Assembly (NCBI RefSeq): GCF_000768065.1 | Contig: NZ_JRKM01000001.1 | Span: 3,764,001-3,828,000, forward strand | Length of the DNA: 64,000 nt | Direction of reading: 5' to 3' | From: Aquabacterium sp. NJ1 | GTDB lineage: Bacteria; Pseudomonadota; Gammaproteobacteria; Burkholderiales; Burkholderiaceae_C | Shown: piece by piece, positions 43,446-53,815 of the stretch | Position numbering within the stretch: the first letter of the stretch is position 1 | How the letters are laid out: each line of letters begins with the position of its first letter | Notes under the pieces: generated by a model | What the model was told of the DNA's origin: nothing | Database searches by the model: none | What the model saw: only the letters and a program-made list of their open reading frames with translations | Position numbers and translations under genes: made by a program

Positions 43446-44626
43446 GGTGAGTCGGTGTCGTTGGCAGGGCGATGGTGGAAGTTTTCCACGAACAGCGTGA
43501 GCGTGCCAGCCACCAGCCCCCAGAAGGCCGAGCCCACGCCCAATATGGTCACGCCCGACAGCGTCACCAGAAACGTGATAAGCGCCGCTTCACGGAAACG
43601 GTCTTCGCGCAGGGCGGCGGCCAGCCCGTTGGCAATGGTGCCTAGCAAGGCCAGGCCCGCCACGCCCATGATCAAGGCGGCCGGGAAGGCATTGAGCAGG
43701 CCGGCCACCGCCCCGCCCAGCAAACCCATCACGATGTAGAACAGCCCGCCCATCACGGCCGCGGTATACCGCTTGGTTTTGTCCGCGTGGGCATGTGGGT
43801 TGAGCACGATGGCCGCGGTGATGGCGGCCAGGTTGAAGGTGTAGCCCCCGAACGGTGCCAGCAGGATGGTGGCCACGCCGGACCAGCTCATCAACGGCGA
43901 CACCGGTGCCGCGTAACCCGATACCCGGATCGCCGAGATACCCGGCACCGCCTGCGAGGCCATGGTCACGATGAACAAAGGCAGCCCCATGCCGATCACG
44001 GCATGCCAGGACCACTGCGGCGTGACCCACACCGGCTTGGCCCAGCTCAGCGTGAGCACCTGGGTGTTGAGCAGGCCCTGCGCTGCAGCCAGGCCCGAAC
44101 CCAGCAGCAACACGCCCAGCACGGCATAACGTGGCCACCAGCGCTTGCCCACCAGATAGGTGAGCAGCATGGCCACCACCAGCGTGGGATGGGTGGTGGC
44201 ACCCGCAAACGCCATCAAGGCGAACTTGGCCAGGATGCCCGCCAGCAGGGCCGATGCCAGCGCCACGGGGATGCGGTCCATGATGCGCTCGAACCAGCGC
44301 GTCACGCCGCACAGCAGCATCAGCACGCCGCACACCAGGAAGGCCCCGGTGGCCTCACCCAGCGAGACGCCGGTTGCCGCACTGGCGATCACGGCCGCAC
44401 CGGGCGTAGACCAGGTGATCAGGATGGGCGCGCGCGTCCACAGCGACAGGCCAATGGTGGTCAGGCCCATGCCGAGCCCAAGGGCCAGCACCCAGGAACT
44501 CACCTGGTCCGGCGTGGCACCCAGCGAGCGGGCCGCGTGGAAGATCAGCGCGATGGTGCTGGTGAAACCCACCAGCGTGGCCACAAAGCCCGCCGACACG
44601 GCTGCGGGAGACAGGTCACGCAGCAC
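43442..44626 (-). CDS. benE: Benzoate/H+ symporter BenE family transporter
   Basis: 394 residues, almost entirely hydrophobic with about 12 predicted helices. Family features include the N-terminal AGFVATLVGFTSTIALIF, a PILITWSTPGAAVIASA loop and FGGYTFNLAAITAAIVLNP. BenE imports benzoate with protons in Acinetobacter and Pseudomonas. No benzoate catabolic genes are here, so the substrate could differ. It uses a GTG start, 26 bases after kup, and its stop overlaps gshB. Confidence 0.85.
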   Translation of the reverse strand: MLRDLSPAAVSAGFVATLVGFTSTIALIFHAARSLGATPDQVSSWVLALGLGMGLTTIGLSLWTRAPILITWSTPGAAVIASAATGVSLGEATGAFLVCGVLMLLCGVTRWFERIMDRIPVALASALLAGILAKFALMAFAGATTHPTLVVAMLLTYLVGKRWWPRYAVLGVLLLGSGLAAAQGLLNTQVLTLSWAKPVWVTPQWSWHAVIGMGLPLFIVTMASQAVPGISAIRVSGYAAPVSPLMSWSGVATILLAPFGGYTFNLAAITAAIVLNPHAHADKTKRYTAAVMGGLFYIVMGLLGGAVAGLLNAFPAALIMGVAGLALLGTIANGLAAALREDRFREAALITFLVTLSGVTILGVGSAFWGLVAGTLTLFVENFHHRPANDTDSP

Positions 44627-44652
44627 GTGGGGGCGGTGGGCGGCCGGCTGGT

Positions 44653-46539
44653 TCAGATCTCCACCTTGGAGCCCAGTTCAACCACGCGGTTGGTCGGCAG
44701 GCTCAGGAAGTCAGCGGCCCCGGCGGCATTGCGGTGCATGCTGGCAAACAGCTTTTCACGCCATGGCGCCATGCCGCTGCCAATGGTCGGGATCACGATG
44801 TCGCGCGACAGGAAGTAGCTGGTTTCCATGTCATCGAGGATCACGCCATGTTCCTTGAGGTGCGTGAGCGCCGCGGGCACATCGGGTTCGTTCTTGAAGC
44901 CCAGGTGCAGCATCACCTGCCAGCAGTCATTGCCCAGGGGTTCGATCTCGAGCTGCTCGCTTTGCTTGATCCAGGGCACCTCATGCGACTTGACCGTGAC
45001 AAACAGGTTCTGCTGGTGCAGCACCTTGTTGTGCTTGAGGTTGTGCAGCAGCGCATTGGGCGTGGTGCCCGCGTCGGCGTTCAGGAACACGGCCGTGCCG
45101 GCGACGCGCAGCGGTGGGCTGGAGAACACGGCCTCCAGGAAGGGGTGCAGGTCGATGGCGTCCGAGCGCAGGCGTTCGCTGAGCAGGTTGCGGCCATCCT
45201 TCCAGGTCATCATCAGGCCGAACATGGTGAAGCCGATCAGCAGGGGGAACCAGCCGCCATCGATCACCTTGATCACGTTGGCGCTGAAGTACGCCACGTC
45301 GATCGTGAAGAAAAAGCCCGTGGCGAAGATGCACAGCGGCAGCGACAGCTTCCACGCAAAGCGGATCACGAAGAAGGTCATCACGGTCGTGATCAGCATG
45401 TCGATCGTCACGGTGATGCCGTAGGCCGCGGCCAGCTTGCCGCTGGAGCCAAAGAAAATCACGGCCATCACGATGCAGCCATACAGCGCCCAGTTCACGA
45501 AGGGGATGTAGATCTGGCCGGTTTCATGCTCGGACGTATGCAGGATGCGCAAGCGCGGCAGGTAGCCCAGCTGAATGATCTGCTTGGTGACCGAAAACGC
45601 CGCCGAGATCAGGGCCTGCGAGGCGATCACCGTGGCGCAGGTGGCCAGGCCCACCAGCGGGTACAGCGCCCATTGCGGCGCCATCTCGAAGAAGGGGTTC
45701 GCGACGTTCTCGGGGTGCTCCAGCAACATCGCTCCCTGGCCGAAGTAGTTCAGCAGCAGCGAGGGCATGACCAGCCCGAACCAGGCCAGGCGGATGGGCC
45801 GCTTGCCGAAGTGACCCATGTCGGCATACAGCGCTTCGGCCCCGGTGGCACACAGGATGACCGCACCCAGCGCCACGAAGGCCAGGTGAGGATGGTTGAA
45901 GATGAAGCCCAGCGCATAGTGCGGGCTCATCGCGGCCAGCACGGCCGGGTTCTCGATGATGTGCTGCAGGCCGAGCACGGCGAGCACGCCAAACCACAGC
46001 ATGGTGATCGGGCCGAAGAACTTGCCGATGCCGCCCGTGCCATGTTTCTGCACCATGAACAGCAGGGTCAGCACGATCAGGGTCACCGGGACGATGGCCT
46101 TTTCCAGCCCCGGTGCGGCCACCTCCATACCCTCGACAGCCGAGAGCACGGAAATGGCCGGGGTGATCACCCCGTCACCAAAGAAGATGGCCGTGCCGAA
46201 GATGCCGATGGCCAGCAGGCGGCCGCGAAGCAGCGGCCGGTCCTTCACCGCGGTGGACGCCAGCGCCAGCATGGCAATCAGCCCGCCTTCGCCGTTGTTG
46301 TCCGCCCGCAGGATCAGCGTGACGTACTTCAGGGTCACCACCACGGTCAGCGTCCAGAACATCATCGACAAGATGCCGTAGATGTTTTCTGGCGTGAGCT
46401 TCAGGTGCCCGTGGGCGAAGACTTCCTTGAGGGCATACAGCGGGCTGGTGCCGATGTCGCCATAGACGATGCCGATGGCACCCAGGGTCAGGGCTGCCAG
46501 CTGGGAAGCGCTGAGCTTGGCGTTGGAGCTGTGTGGCAC
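44653..46539 (-). CDS. kup: Low-affinity potassium transporter Kup
   Basis: 628 residues, the normal size. It opens [20 protein letters not shown], the Kup signature, then about 12 helices and a hydrophilic C-terminal domain of about 150 residues. Internal motifs include [35 protein letters not shown] and [20 protein letters not shown]. It imports K+ with protons across the inner membrane. The start is GTG, 114 bases after gshA. The gap holds a GC-rich dyad (46599-46606 with 46634-46641) that lacks a following T-tract on the coding strand. Confidence 0.93.
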   Translation of the reverse strand: MPHSSNAKLSASQLAALTLGAIGIVYGDIGTSPLYALKEVFAHGHLKLTPENIYGILSMMFWTLTVVVTLKYVTLILRADNNGEGGLIAMLALASTAVKDRPLLRGRLLAIGIFGTAIFFGDGVITPAISVLSAVEGMEVAAPGLEKAIVPVTLIVLTLLFMVQKHGTGGIGKFFGPITMLWFGVLAVLGLQHIIENPAVLAAMSPHYALGFIFNHPHLAFVALGAVILCATGAEALYADMGHFGKRPIRLAWFGLVMPSLLLNYFGQGAMLLEHPENVANPFFEMAPQWALYPLVGLATCATVIASQALISAAFSVTKQIIQLGYLPRLRILHTSEHETGQIYIPFVNWALYGCIVMAVIFFGSSGKLAAAYGITVTIDMLITTVMTFFVIRFAWKLSLPLCIFATGFFFTIDVAYFSANVIKVIDGGWFPLLIGFTMFGLMMTWKDGRNLLSERLRSDAIDLHPFLEAVFSSPPLRVAGTAVFLNADAGTTPNALLHNLKHNKVLHQQNLFVTVKSHEVPWIKQSEQLEIEPLGNDCWQVMLHLGFKNEPDVPAALTHLKEHGVILDDMETSYFLSRDIVIPTIGSGMAPWREKLFASMHRNAAGAADFLSLPTNRVVELGSKVEI

Positions 46540-46653
46540 GGAAAGTGGGCACGAATCAACAGAGCGCCCATTTTGCCTTTCTTCACACCGTTTTTGCTGC
46601 GCCGCAGTAGCGTTGGCGTGACGCCTGTCGCTGTGCGGCGCTTGACAGAACGC

Positions 46654-47949
46654 TCAGTTGTAGACCTCGGCGTTGGGATCGGTGGCTTCCAGCTCGTAAC
46701 TGGCTGCCAACATCGCCAAACGTCCGATAACCCCATACATGTAGAAGCGGTTGGGGGCGCTGGCCCCCGGTTTGAGGCCGGGGCGCGGCAGCTGGGTGGG
46801 TTCGGCAAACGCCAGGGGGACGAAGCTCGAACCGGGCGCATTGAGGTTTTCGTCGATGCCCCGCTCGGCGTGCACGCGGTAGAAACCCCCCACCACATAG
46901 CGGTCGATCATGTAAACCACGGGCTCGGCCACGGCATCGTTGATCTGCTCGTAGGTGGGCACGCCCTCCTGGATGATCACGCGGTTGACCTCCTGGCCGT
47001 CCTTCACCACCGACATCTTGTTGCGCGTGCGGCGATTGAGGTCGGCCAGCTCCTTGGCGTCGCGCACCGTCATGATGCCCATGCCATAGGTGCCGTTGTC
47101 GGCCTTGACGATGACGAAGGGCTTCTCGTTGATGCCGTATTCCTTGTACTTGCGGCGGATCTTGTTGAGCAGCGCGTCCACCTGGGACTGCAGGCACTCG
47201 GCGCCCGTGCCTTCCTGGAAGTTGACCTCGTCGCACACCGCGTACATCGGGTTGATCAGCCAGGGGTCCATGCCCAGCAGCTTGGCGAACTTCTTGGCGA
47301 CCTCTTCATAGGCTTCGAAGTGCTGGCTCTTGCGGCGCACGGCCCAGCCCGCATGCAGCGGGGGCAGCAGGTACTGCTCGTGCAGGTCCTTCAGCACATC
47401 CGGGATGCCGGCCGACAGGTCGTTGTTGAGCAGGATGGTGCAGGGGTCGAAGTGCTTGAGCCCCAGGCGGCGCTTGGTGCGCACCAGGGGCTCGAGCGTC
47501 AAGGTGGAGCCATCGGCCAGCGTGAGGTCGGTGGGTTCGGTGATGCTGTCGTCCAGCGTACCCAGGCGGACATTCAGCCCGGCGGTGGTGAAGATCTGGA
47601 CCAGGCGCTGCACATTGGACAGGTAGAAGCTGTTGCGCGTGTGCTTCTCGGGGATGAGCAGCAGGTTCTTGGCCTCGGGGCAGATCTTTTCGATCGCGGC
47701 CATGGCCGCCTGCACAGCCAGCGGCAGCATCTCCGGGGTCAGGTTGTTGAAGCCGCCGGGGTAGAGGTTGGTGTCCACCGGGGCGAGCTTGAAACCCGCA
47801 TTGCGCAAATCCACCGAGGTGTAGAACGGCGGCGTGTGCTCCATCCATTCCAGGCGAAACCAGCGCTCGATGGCGGGCACGGACTCGAGCATGCGCTGCT
47901 CCAGTTCATTGATGGGGCCGGTGAGCGCAGTGATCAGGTGAGGGACCAT
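46654..47949 (-). CDS. gshA: Glutamate-cysteine ligase (ATP-grasp-like proteobacterial type)
   Basis: 431 residues from MVPHLITALTGPINELEQRM. The family is the betaproteobacterial/Xanthomonas-type GshA (TIGR02049-like), distinct from the E. coli enzyme: FYTSVDLRNAGFKLAPVDTN, LYPGGFNNLTPEML, LLNNDLSAGIPDVLKDLHEQ, FVIVKADNGTYGMGIMTVRD and a GGFYRVHAERGIDENLNAPG end. It makes gamma-glutamylcysteine, the first step to glutathione. The frame stays open to 48108, but that extension covers the amtB terminator and is not protein-like. No strong ribosome site precedes the ATG. Confidence 0.92.
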   Translation of the reverse strand: MVPHLITALTGPINELEQRMLESVPAIERWFRLEWMEHTPPFYTSVDLRNAGFKLAPVDTNLYPGGFNNLTPEMLPLAVQAAMAAIEKICPEAKNLLLIPEKHTRNSFYLSNVQRLVQIFTTAGLNVRLGTLDDSITEPTDLTLADGSTLTLEPLVRTKRRLGLKHFDPCTILLNNDLSAGIPDVLKDLHEQYLLPPLHAGWAVRRKSQHFEAYEEVAKKFAKLLGMDPWLINPMYAVCDEVNFQEGTGAECLQSQVDALLNKIRRKYKEYGINEKPFVIVKADNGTYGMGIMTVRDAKELADLNRRTRNKMSVVKDGQEVNRVIIQEGVPTYEQINDAVAEPVVYMIDRYVVGGFYRVHAERGIDENLNAPGSSFVPLAFAEPTQLPRPGLKPGASAPNRFYMYGVIGRLAMLAASYELEATDPNAEVYN

Positions 47950-48046
47950 GGTGGAGCGGGGTATCGTGGTTGTGTTTATGAGGAATCGTAGCAAGTTCGG
48001 GGCGGATCCGTCTTTATTCAAGCCCTTGGCCTTTTGATTCGGGCAG

Positions 48047-48073
48047 AAAAAAAGGCTGCCCGAAGGCAGCCTT
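48047..48073 (-). terminator. Intrinsic terminator after amtB
   Basis: A 9-bp perfect stem (48052-48060 with 48065-48073) with a TTCG tetraloop on the minus strand is followed by seven T. It lies 47 bases past the amtB stop. This is a textbook rho-independent terminator separating glnK-amtB from gshA. Confidence 0.93.
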
Positions 48074-48120
48074 GGTGTGCATCGCCGAAAGCGGCCCTGT
48101 CGGGCCACCTCCGAGCTTGA

Positions 48121-49662
48121 TCACTTGTGGTACGCGGTTTCACCGTGCGAGGTGATGTCCAGACCTTCGCGCTCTTCCTCTTCAGGCACGCGCAGGCCGA
48201 TCACCAGGTCAACGATCTTGTAGGCAATCAGCGAGACCACGGCAGACCAGACGATGGTCAGGCCGACAGCCTTGGCTTGCACCAGCAACTGGCTGGAGAT
48301 CGAGAACTCGGTGGGCGTGGTCATGGTCACCGTGACCCAGTCAGCCACCGTGGAGGGGCCACCCAGGTTGGGCGAGTTGAACACACCGGTGGCCAGCGCA
48401 CCGAAGATACCGCCCACGCCGTGCACGCCGAACACGTCCAGCGAGTCGTCGGCGCCCAGCAGCTTCTTCAGGCCGGTCACACCCCACAGGCAGATCAGGC
48501 CGGCCAGCAGGCCGATGATCACGGCACCGCCGATACCGACGTTACCAGCGGCAGGGGTGATGGCGACCAGACCGGCCACAGCACCCGAAGCAGCACCCAG
48601 CATCGAAGCCTTGCCCTTGAGCAGGCTTTCACCCAGGCACCAGCCCAGCACGGCAGCAGCCGTGGCCACGAAGGTGTTGATGAAGGCCAGGGCGGCAAAG
48701 CCGTTGGCTTCCAGGGCAGAGCCGGCGTTGAAACCGAACCAGCCCACCCACAGCAGCGAGGCACCCACCATGGTCAGCGTCAGCGAGTGAGGGGTGAAGG
48801 ATTCCTTGCCGTAGCCGATGCGCTTGCCGACCATGTAGGCACCCACCAGGCCAGCGACAGCGGCGTTGATGTGCACCACGGTACCGCCGGCGAAGTCCAG
48901 CGCACCCCACTGCCAGATCAGGCCGGCCTTGCCGTTCATGGCGTCAACCACGTCCTTGGAGCTGTAAGCATCAGGGCCCATCCAGAACCAGACCATGTGG
49001 GCGATCGGCGCGTAGCTGAAGGTGAACCACAGCACCATGAACAACAGCACGGCCGAGAACTTGATGCGTTCGGCAAAGGCGCCCACGATCAGACAGCAGG
49101 TGATGCCGGCGAACGTGGCCTGGAAGGCGGCGAACACGATTTCGTACATCGGCACACCCTTGGAGAAGGTGGCGCCGTTGACGAAGGTGCCAGCGACGTT
49201 GTCCCAGATGCCCTTCATGAACAGACGGTCCATGCCACCGACGAAGGCGTTCCCTTCGGTGAAAGCCAGGCTGTAGCCGTAAACGAACCACAACACGACG
49301 ATCAGCGAGAAGGTCACCATGACCTGCATCAGCACGGACAGCATGTTCTTGCTGCGCACCAGGCCACCGTAGAACAGGGCCAGGCCAGGCACCGTCATCA
49401 GGATCACCAGCATCGTGGAGACCATCATCCAGGTGGTGTCGCCCTTGTTGGGGGCGGGTGCCGGCGCGGCGGCAGCCGAAGCGGCTTCAGGTGCCGCAGG
49501 GGCCGCGGCAGGGGCAGCCGCGGGGGCCGATGCAGGTGCTTCAGCAACGGCCGAAGCAGCGGCGACAGGCGCGGACGCGGCGGTGGTGTCCTCGGCGTGC
49601 GAAACGCCCAGTAGACCGAAGCCGGCCAGCCCCAGCGCGATGGACGCAATGAGCTTTCTCAT
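48121..49662 (-). CDS. amtB: Ammonium transporter AmtB
   Basis: 513 residues from MRKLIASIALGLAGFGLLGV, with AGAGG-like AGAGGC upstream. A signal peptide leads into an Ala/Pro-rich periplasmic tail of about 60 residues. Eleven or so helices follow with the Amt signatures: TWMMVSTMLVILMTVPGLAL, FYGGLVRSKNMLSVLMQ, DFAGGTVVHINAAVAGLVGA (pore histidine) and DDSLDVFGVHGVGGIFGALA (second pore histidine). It conducts ammonium/ammonia across the inner membrane and is blocked by the PII protein. It follows glnK by 99 bases and shares its nitrogen-regulated promoter. Confidence 0.95.
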   Translation of the reverse strand: MRKLIASIALGLAGFGLLGVSHAEDTTAASAPVAAASAVAEAPASAPAAAPAAAPAAPEAASAAAAPAPAPNKGDTTWMMVSTMLVILMTVPGLALFYGGLVRSKNMLSVLMQVMVTFSLIVVLWFVYGYSLAFTEGNAFVGGMDRLFMKGIWDNVAGTFVNGATFSKGVPMYEIVFAAFQATFAGITCCLIVGAFAERIKFSAVLLFMVLWFTFSYAPIAHMVWFWMGPDAYSSKDVVDAMNGKAGLIWQWGALDFAGGTVVHINAAVAGLVGAYMVGKRIGYGKESFTPHSLTLTMVGASLLWVGWFGFNAGSALEANGFAALAFINTFVATAAAVLGWCLGESLLKGKASMLGAASGAVAGLVAITPAAGNVGIGGAVIIGLLAGLICLWGVTGLKKLLGADDSLDVFGVHGVGGIFGALATGVFNSPNLGGPSTVADWVTVTMTTPTEFSISSQLLVQAKAVGLTIVWSAVVSLIAYKIVDLVIGLRVPEEEEREGLDITSHGETAYHK

Positions 49663-49761
49663 GAAGATGCCTCTTGGAATCAGATAGGTGAGCACAGCAC
49701 ACACACCTATCAGGTGTGGGCCACAAAAAGGGGAATGGGGGTCAGGCGTGAGACCTGGGGA

Positions 49762-50277
<516 letters not shown>

Positions 50278-50288
50278 TTAAAAATGGT

Positions 50289-50303
50289 GCACAACATTGG
50301 TGC
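50289..50303. promoter_or_regulatory. NtrC-type enhancer site, distal
   Basis: TGCAC, 6 bases, GGTGC, the better of two NtrC-like dyads. Its centre is 51 bases from the proximal one, about five helical turns, and about 125 bases above the sigma-54 promoter. That is the usual spacing for paired enhancers. Confidence 0.7.
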
Positions 50304-50419
50304 CAAGACGGGTGTCCGGTTTCCGCTCCATCGCTCTTCGGTGGGGCCCATCAGAGGGGCATGGCGCCAAGCCGGGCTCGGGACAATTCGGCGGTTCACC
50401 GAAATGACGCACCCACCCC

Positions 50420-51952
50420 ATGTCACTGGCAATCGTTCACAGTCGCGCGCTTGACGGCCTGAAAGCCCCCGAAGTCACCGTCGAGGTGCATCTGGCCAAT
50501 GGGCTGCCCTCGTTCACCCTGGTTGGCCTGGCTGATACCGAGGTCAAGGAGGCGCGCGAGCGGGTTCGGGCGGCGCTGAGCAATTCAGGGCTGGACTTCC
50601 CGTTCAATAAACGGATCACGGTCAACCTGGCCCCGGCGGATCTGCCCAAGGAGTCCGGGCGCTTCGATCTCCCGATTGCGCTGGGCATTCTGGCCGCCAT
50701 GGGGCATGTGGATGCCAGCAAGCTGGCCGAGCTGGAGTTCGCGGGCGAGTTGTCGCTGGGCGGCGAGTTGCGCCCGGTGCGAGGCGCCTTGCCCATGGCG
50801 CTGGCCTTGCGTCGTACTGCCGGGGGCGCAAGGCCCCGCGGCCTGGTGTTACCTCAAGCCAGCGCGGCCGAGGCCGCATTGGTGGACGGCGTGAGGTTGT
50901 ACGGCGCGGCGCACCTGATGGAGGTGGTGGAGGCCTTGCGACCGACAGGCCAGGGCACTGGCGCTGATCTGGTGCGCGCTTGCGCCATGGCGTCTGCCGT
51001 GCCCGATGTGGGCGGGCCCGATCTGAAAGAGGTCAAGGGCCAGACCGCGGCCAAACGGGCGCTGGAGGTGGCAGCCGCTGGTGGTCACAGCCTGCTGATG
51101 GTCGGGCCACCTGGCACGGGCAAGTCCATGCTGGCCCAGCGCTTTGCCGGTTTGTTGCCACCCTTGACGGACGACGAGGCGCTGGAATCTGCCGCCGTGT
51201 TGAGCCTGGCTGGATGCTTTGACGCACAGCGCTGGCGCCAGCGCCTGATGCGCAGCCCGCACCACACGGCATCCTCCGTGGCGCTGGTGGGTGGGGGCTC
51301 GCCGCCGCGCCCCGGCGAAATCTCGCTGGCGCACCACGGCATCCTCTTTCTGGACGAGCTGCCTGAATTCCCTCGCGCGGCCCTGGAGGCCCTGCGCGAA
51401 CCGCTGGAAACCGGGCACATCACGATTGCCCGTGCCGCGCGCCGGCATGATTTCCCGGCACGTTTCCAGCTGGTTGGCGCCATGAACCCGTGCCCTTGCG
51501 GCCATTTTGGCAACCCGCTCAAGGCTTGTCGTTGCACGCCGGACCAGGTGACGCGTTATCAGTCGCGGCTGAGCGGCCCCTTGCTCGATCGCGTGGACGT
51601 GCAGATCGAGGTGCCCGCCGTGGCGCCCGAGGTGCTGGCCCACTGTGCCGATGGTGAACCCAGCGCTGCGGTGGCGGCCCGCGTGATGCAGGCGCGAGAG
51701 CGCCAGCGTGCCCGCCAGGGCGTGCTCAACGCAGACCTGACGGGTGGCTTGCTGGACGAGCACACACAGGCGGTGCCAGCCGCCTCCGCGTTTCTGCAAA
51801 CGGCTTGCGCCCGCCTGGGGTGGTCGGGCCGCGCTTTCCATCGCGTGCTCAAGCTGGCGCGCACCATTGCGGATCTGGCCGGCTCGGATGTCATCCTGCA
51901 GGCACACATGGCCGAAGCCATCCAGTACCGGCGCGTTTTGCAGGCCGCCTGA
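50420..51952 (+). CDS. comM: Mg-chelatase-like AAA+ helicase ComM (YifB)
   Basis: 510 residues, normal length. The N-terminal Lon-like domain (VEVHLANGLPSFTLVGLADT) is followed by an AAA+ module with Walker A GPPGTGKSM, Walker B ILFLDELPEF and sensor GAMNPCPCGHFGNPLKACRC, and a C-terminal Mg_chelatase domain (RVLKLARTIADLAGSD). ComM drives branch migration of the D-loop during natural transformation. The stop codon is inside a long hairpin (51938-51978). Confidence 0.93.
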   Translation: MSLAIVHSRALDGLKAPEVTVEVHLANGLPSFTLVGLADTEVKEARERVRAALSNSGLDFPFNKRITVNLAPADLPKESGRFDLPIALGILAAMGHVDASKLAELEFAGELSLGGELRPVRGALPMALALRRTAGGARPRGLVLPQASAAEAALVDGVRLYGAAHLMEVVEALRPTGQGTGADLVRACAMASAVPDVGGPDLKEVKGQTAAKRALEVAAAGGHSLLMVGPPGTGKSMLAQRFAGLLPPLTDDEALESAAVLSLAGCFDAQRWRQRLMRSPHHTASSVALVGGGSPPRPGEISLAHHGILFLDELPEFPRAALEALREPLETGHITIARAARRHDFPARFQLVGAMNPCPCGHFGNPLKACRCTPDQVTRYQSRLSGPLLDRVDVQIEVPAVAPEVLAHCADGEPSAAVAARVMQARERQRARQGVLNADLTGGLLDEHTQAVPAASAFLQTACARLGWSGRAFHRVLKLARTIADLAGSDVILQAHMAEAIQYRRVLQAA

Positions 51953-51978
51953 GTTGGGTCAACTCAGGCGGCCTGCAG
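51938..51978 (+). terminator. Long perfect hairpin over the comM stop codon
   Basis: 17-base arms (51940-51956 and 51960-51976) are exact reverse complements with a 3-base loop, and one further T-A pair extends the stem. The left arm holds the last comM codons and its TGA. No T-tract follows, so it may be a transcript-protecting or rho-dependent end rather than an intrinsic terminator. Confidence 0.55.
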
Positions 51979-52031
51979 GGGGATGCGGCAGAGGCTAGAC
52001 TGCGCCCATCACATTGTTGGAGATGAAATCC

Positions 52032-52634
52032 ATGAAGCGAACCCGACATCCATTCGCCCTGTTGTCTGCCTGCCTGTTGGCGCTGGCGTGCGGGGGGCTG
52101 ACCTCTGTGGCTCACGCGGCGGACAAGGTACCGGCCAAGGTTGGGAGCAAGGTTGAAGCATCCCTGGTCAAGGTCGAAGGGGCCTGGATCCGCGCCACAG
52201 TCAAAGGCCAGAGCGGCACGGGTGGTTTCATGAACCTGACGGCCTCTCAGCCGTTGACCCTGGTGGGCTTCAACTCCAGCGTGGCGACCGAAAGCGAGCT
52301 GCACGAAATGGCCATGGACGGCAACGTGATGCGCATGCATGCCGTGCCTTCGCTGCCTCTGCCGGCAGGCCAGACCGTCGAGTTGCGCCCTGGCATGGAC
52401 GGCCATCACCTCATGCTGATGGGCCTCAAGCAGCAACTCAAGGAAGGTGATGAAGTGGCGCTCACGCTCAAGCTGCGCACCGCCGACGGCAAGACGCTGA
52501 CGCAGGACATCAAGGTGCCCGTCAAATCGGGCTCGATGACGATGGCCCCGGCCACCAGTGCCGCATCAGCGGCTCAGCCAGACGGCATGAAGCACAACCA
52601 CATGCATCAAGGCCCGATGCACGAGGCTCACTGA
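52032..52634 (+). CDS. PCu(A)C-type copper chaperone
   Basis: 200 residues with a signal peptide (FALLSACLLALACGGLTS, cut near AHA). The PCu(A)C/DUF461 domain has the Cu(I)-binding pattern ELHEMAMDGNVMRM, then GHHLMLMGLKQQL, giving the H-x-M...M...H-x-M ligands. A His/Met-rich tail (KHNHMHQGPMHEAH) could bind more copper. It delivers copper to CuA-type oxidase or similar sites in the periplasm. ATG 52032 has GGAG upstream at good spacing; ATG 52023 is too close. Its 3' end overlaps lapB by 7 bases, convergently. Confidence 0.85.
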   Translation: MKRTRHPFALLSACLLALACGGLTSVAHAADKVPAKVGSKVEASLVKVEGAWIRATVKGQSGTGGFMNLTASQPLTLVGFNSSVATESELHEMAMDGNVMRMHAVPSLPLPAGQTVELRPGMDGHHLMLMGLKQQLKEGDEVALTLKLRTADGKTLTQDIKVPVKSGSMTMAPATSAASAAQPDGMKHNHMHQGPMHEAH

Positions 52635-53785
52635 TCTTCCAGGCGCCGGGGTGGGTAAGTGTCCCAGCCCTGGCAGCCCGGGCATTGCCAGAAGTAATGC
52701 TGGCTTTCGAAGCCGCAGGCCGCGCAGCGATAACGCTGCAAGGGCTTGGCGGCGGTGGCCATCGCCGCCTGCATGCGCTCGATCTCGGGCTCATCCAGCG
52801 CCACATGCGTGCTCAGGCGCTCGCGGATGAGGCCTTGCGCTGCTGACAGCGAGGGCTGTGCACTCATGTGGGCCATCAGGGCCTTGCGGCGCGCAACCGG
52901 GTCAGGTTGCAGGCTGTTGAGTGCGAGCAGCACGTCCACCGACGGCACCTGGGCATACAGGCTCTGCAGCTTGTCCAGGGCGGCCTTGTCTTCACCGCAG
53001 GCTTGCGCCGATTTGGCGTAGTCCATGGCAACCAATGAGAAGGCCTGCGGTTGCTTGGCCATCAATTCGTCCCAGGCGCGCAAGGCTTGCTCATGCTGAC
53101 CCTGGCGCACCATGCGTTGGCCCTGGATGACCAAGGGGCGTGCAGATTGCGGCGCAGCCTCCCTGGCTCGTTGTAAAGCCTGATCAGCTTCCTCGTCACG
53201 GCCGCGTGCATCGGCTTCCTGCGCGATTTCGCACCAGTGGTGCGCCATGCGTTGCGAGAACGAGCCGGTACCGGCCGCTTCCAGTTGGCGGGCGACCTCA
53301 ATGGCCGGGTGCCAGTTGCGCGAGCGCTCGTTGAGCGACAGCAGCGCCAGTCGCGCATCTGTGGAGAACGCCGTGCCCTCCAGGGCCTTGAAGGCCTCTT
53401 CGGCACGATCGAACAGGCCCGCCTTCATGAAGTCATGAGCCAGGGCGTGCTGCGCGCGCTCACGTTCGTCGCGTTTGAGATCGGCCCGTGCCAGCAGGTG
53501 CTGGTGCACGCGGATGGCGCGTTCGTATTCACCACGCCGACGGAACAGGTTGCCCAGCGCGAAGTGCAGGTCGGAGGTGTCCGGGTCGTGCTGGACAGCT
53601 TCGATGAAAGCATCGATCGCCTTGTCCTGTTGCTCGTTGAGCAGCAGGTTCAGCCCTTTGAAATAGGCTTGGGGCGAGGCGCGGTCTTCACGCTTGAGCT
53701 GCCGCAGGTCCAGGCGCGAGGCGGTCCAGCCCAGCAGGAAGACGATAGGGAAGGCCAGCAGCAGCCAGTAGAGGTCAAATTCCAT
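52628..53785 (-). CDS. lapB: LPS assembly protein LapB (YciM)
   Basis: 385 residues. An N-terminal membrane anchor (YWLLLAFPIVFLLGWTASRL) is followed by about six TPR units (YFKGLNLLLNEQQDKAIDAF, DLHFALGNLFRRRGEYERAI) and a C-terminal rubredoxin-like zinc knuckle (RCAACGFESQHYFWQCPGCQ). This is the LapB layout. It recruits FtsH to LpxC to balance lipid A synthesis. It lies 30 bases after lapA in the ihfB-lapA-lapB order seen in many proteobacteria. Confidence 0.93.
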   Translation of the reverse strand: MEFDLYWLLLAFPIVFLLGWTASRLDLRQLKREDRASPQAYFKGLNLLLNEQQDKAIDAFIEAVQHDPDTSDLHFALGNLFRRRGEYERAIRVHQHLLARADLKRDERERAQHALAHDFMKAGLFDRAEEAFKALEGTAFSTDARLALLSLNERSRNWHPAIEVARQLEAAGTGSFSQRMAHHWCEIAQEADARGRDEEADQALQRAREAAPQSARPLVIQGQRMVRQGQHEQALRAWDELMAKQPQAFSLVAMDYAKSAQACGEDKAALDKLQSLYAQVPSVDVLLALNSLQPDPVARRKALMAHMSAQPSLSAAQGLIRERLSTHVALDEPEIERMQAAMATAAKPLQRYRCAACGFESQHYFWQCPGCQGWDTYPPRRLEDQ

Positions 53786-53815
53786 CGGGGGTCGCTTTGC
53801 CGATCACTGGGCCGG

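Noticed and set aside
46599..46641. GC-rich dyad between gshA and kup as a terminator
   Set aside because: No T-tract on the coding strand side, so kup may still be read from gshA.
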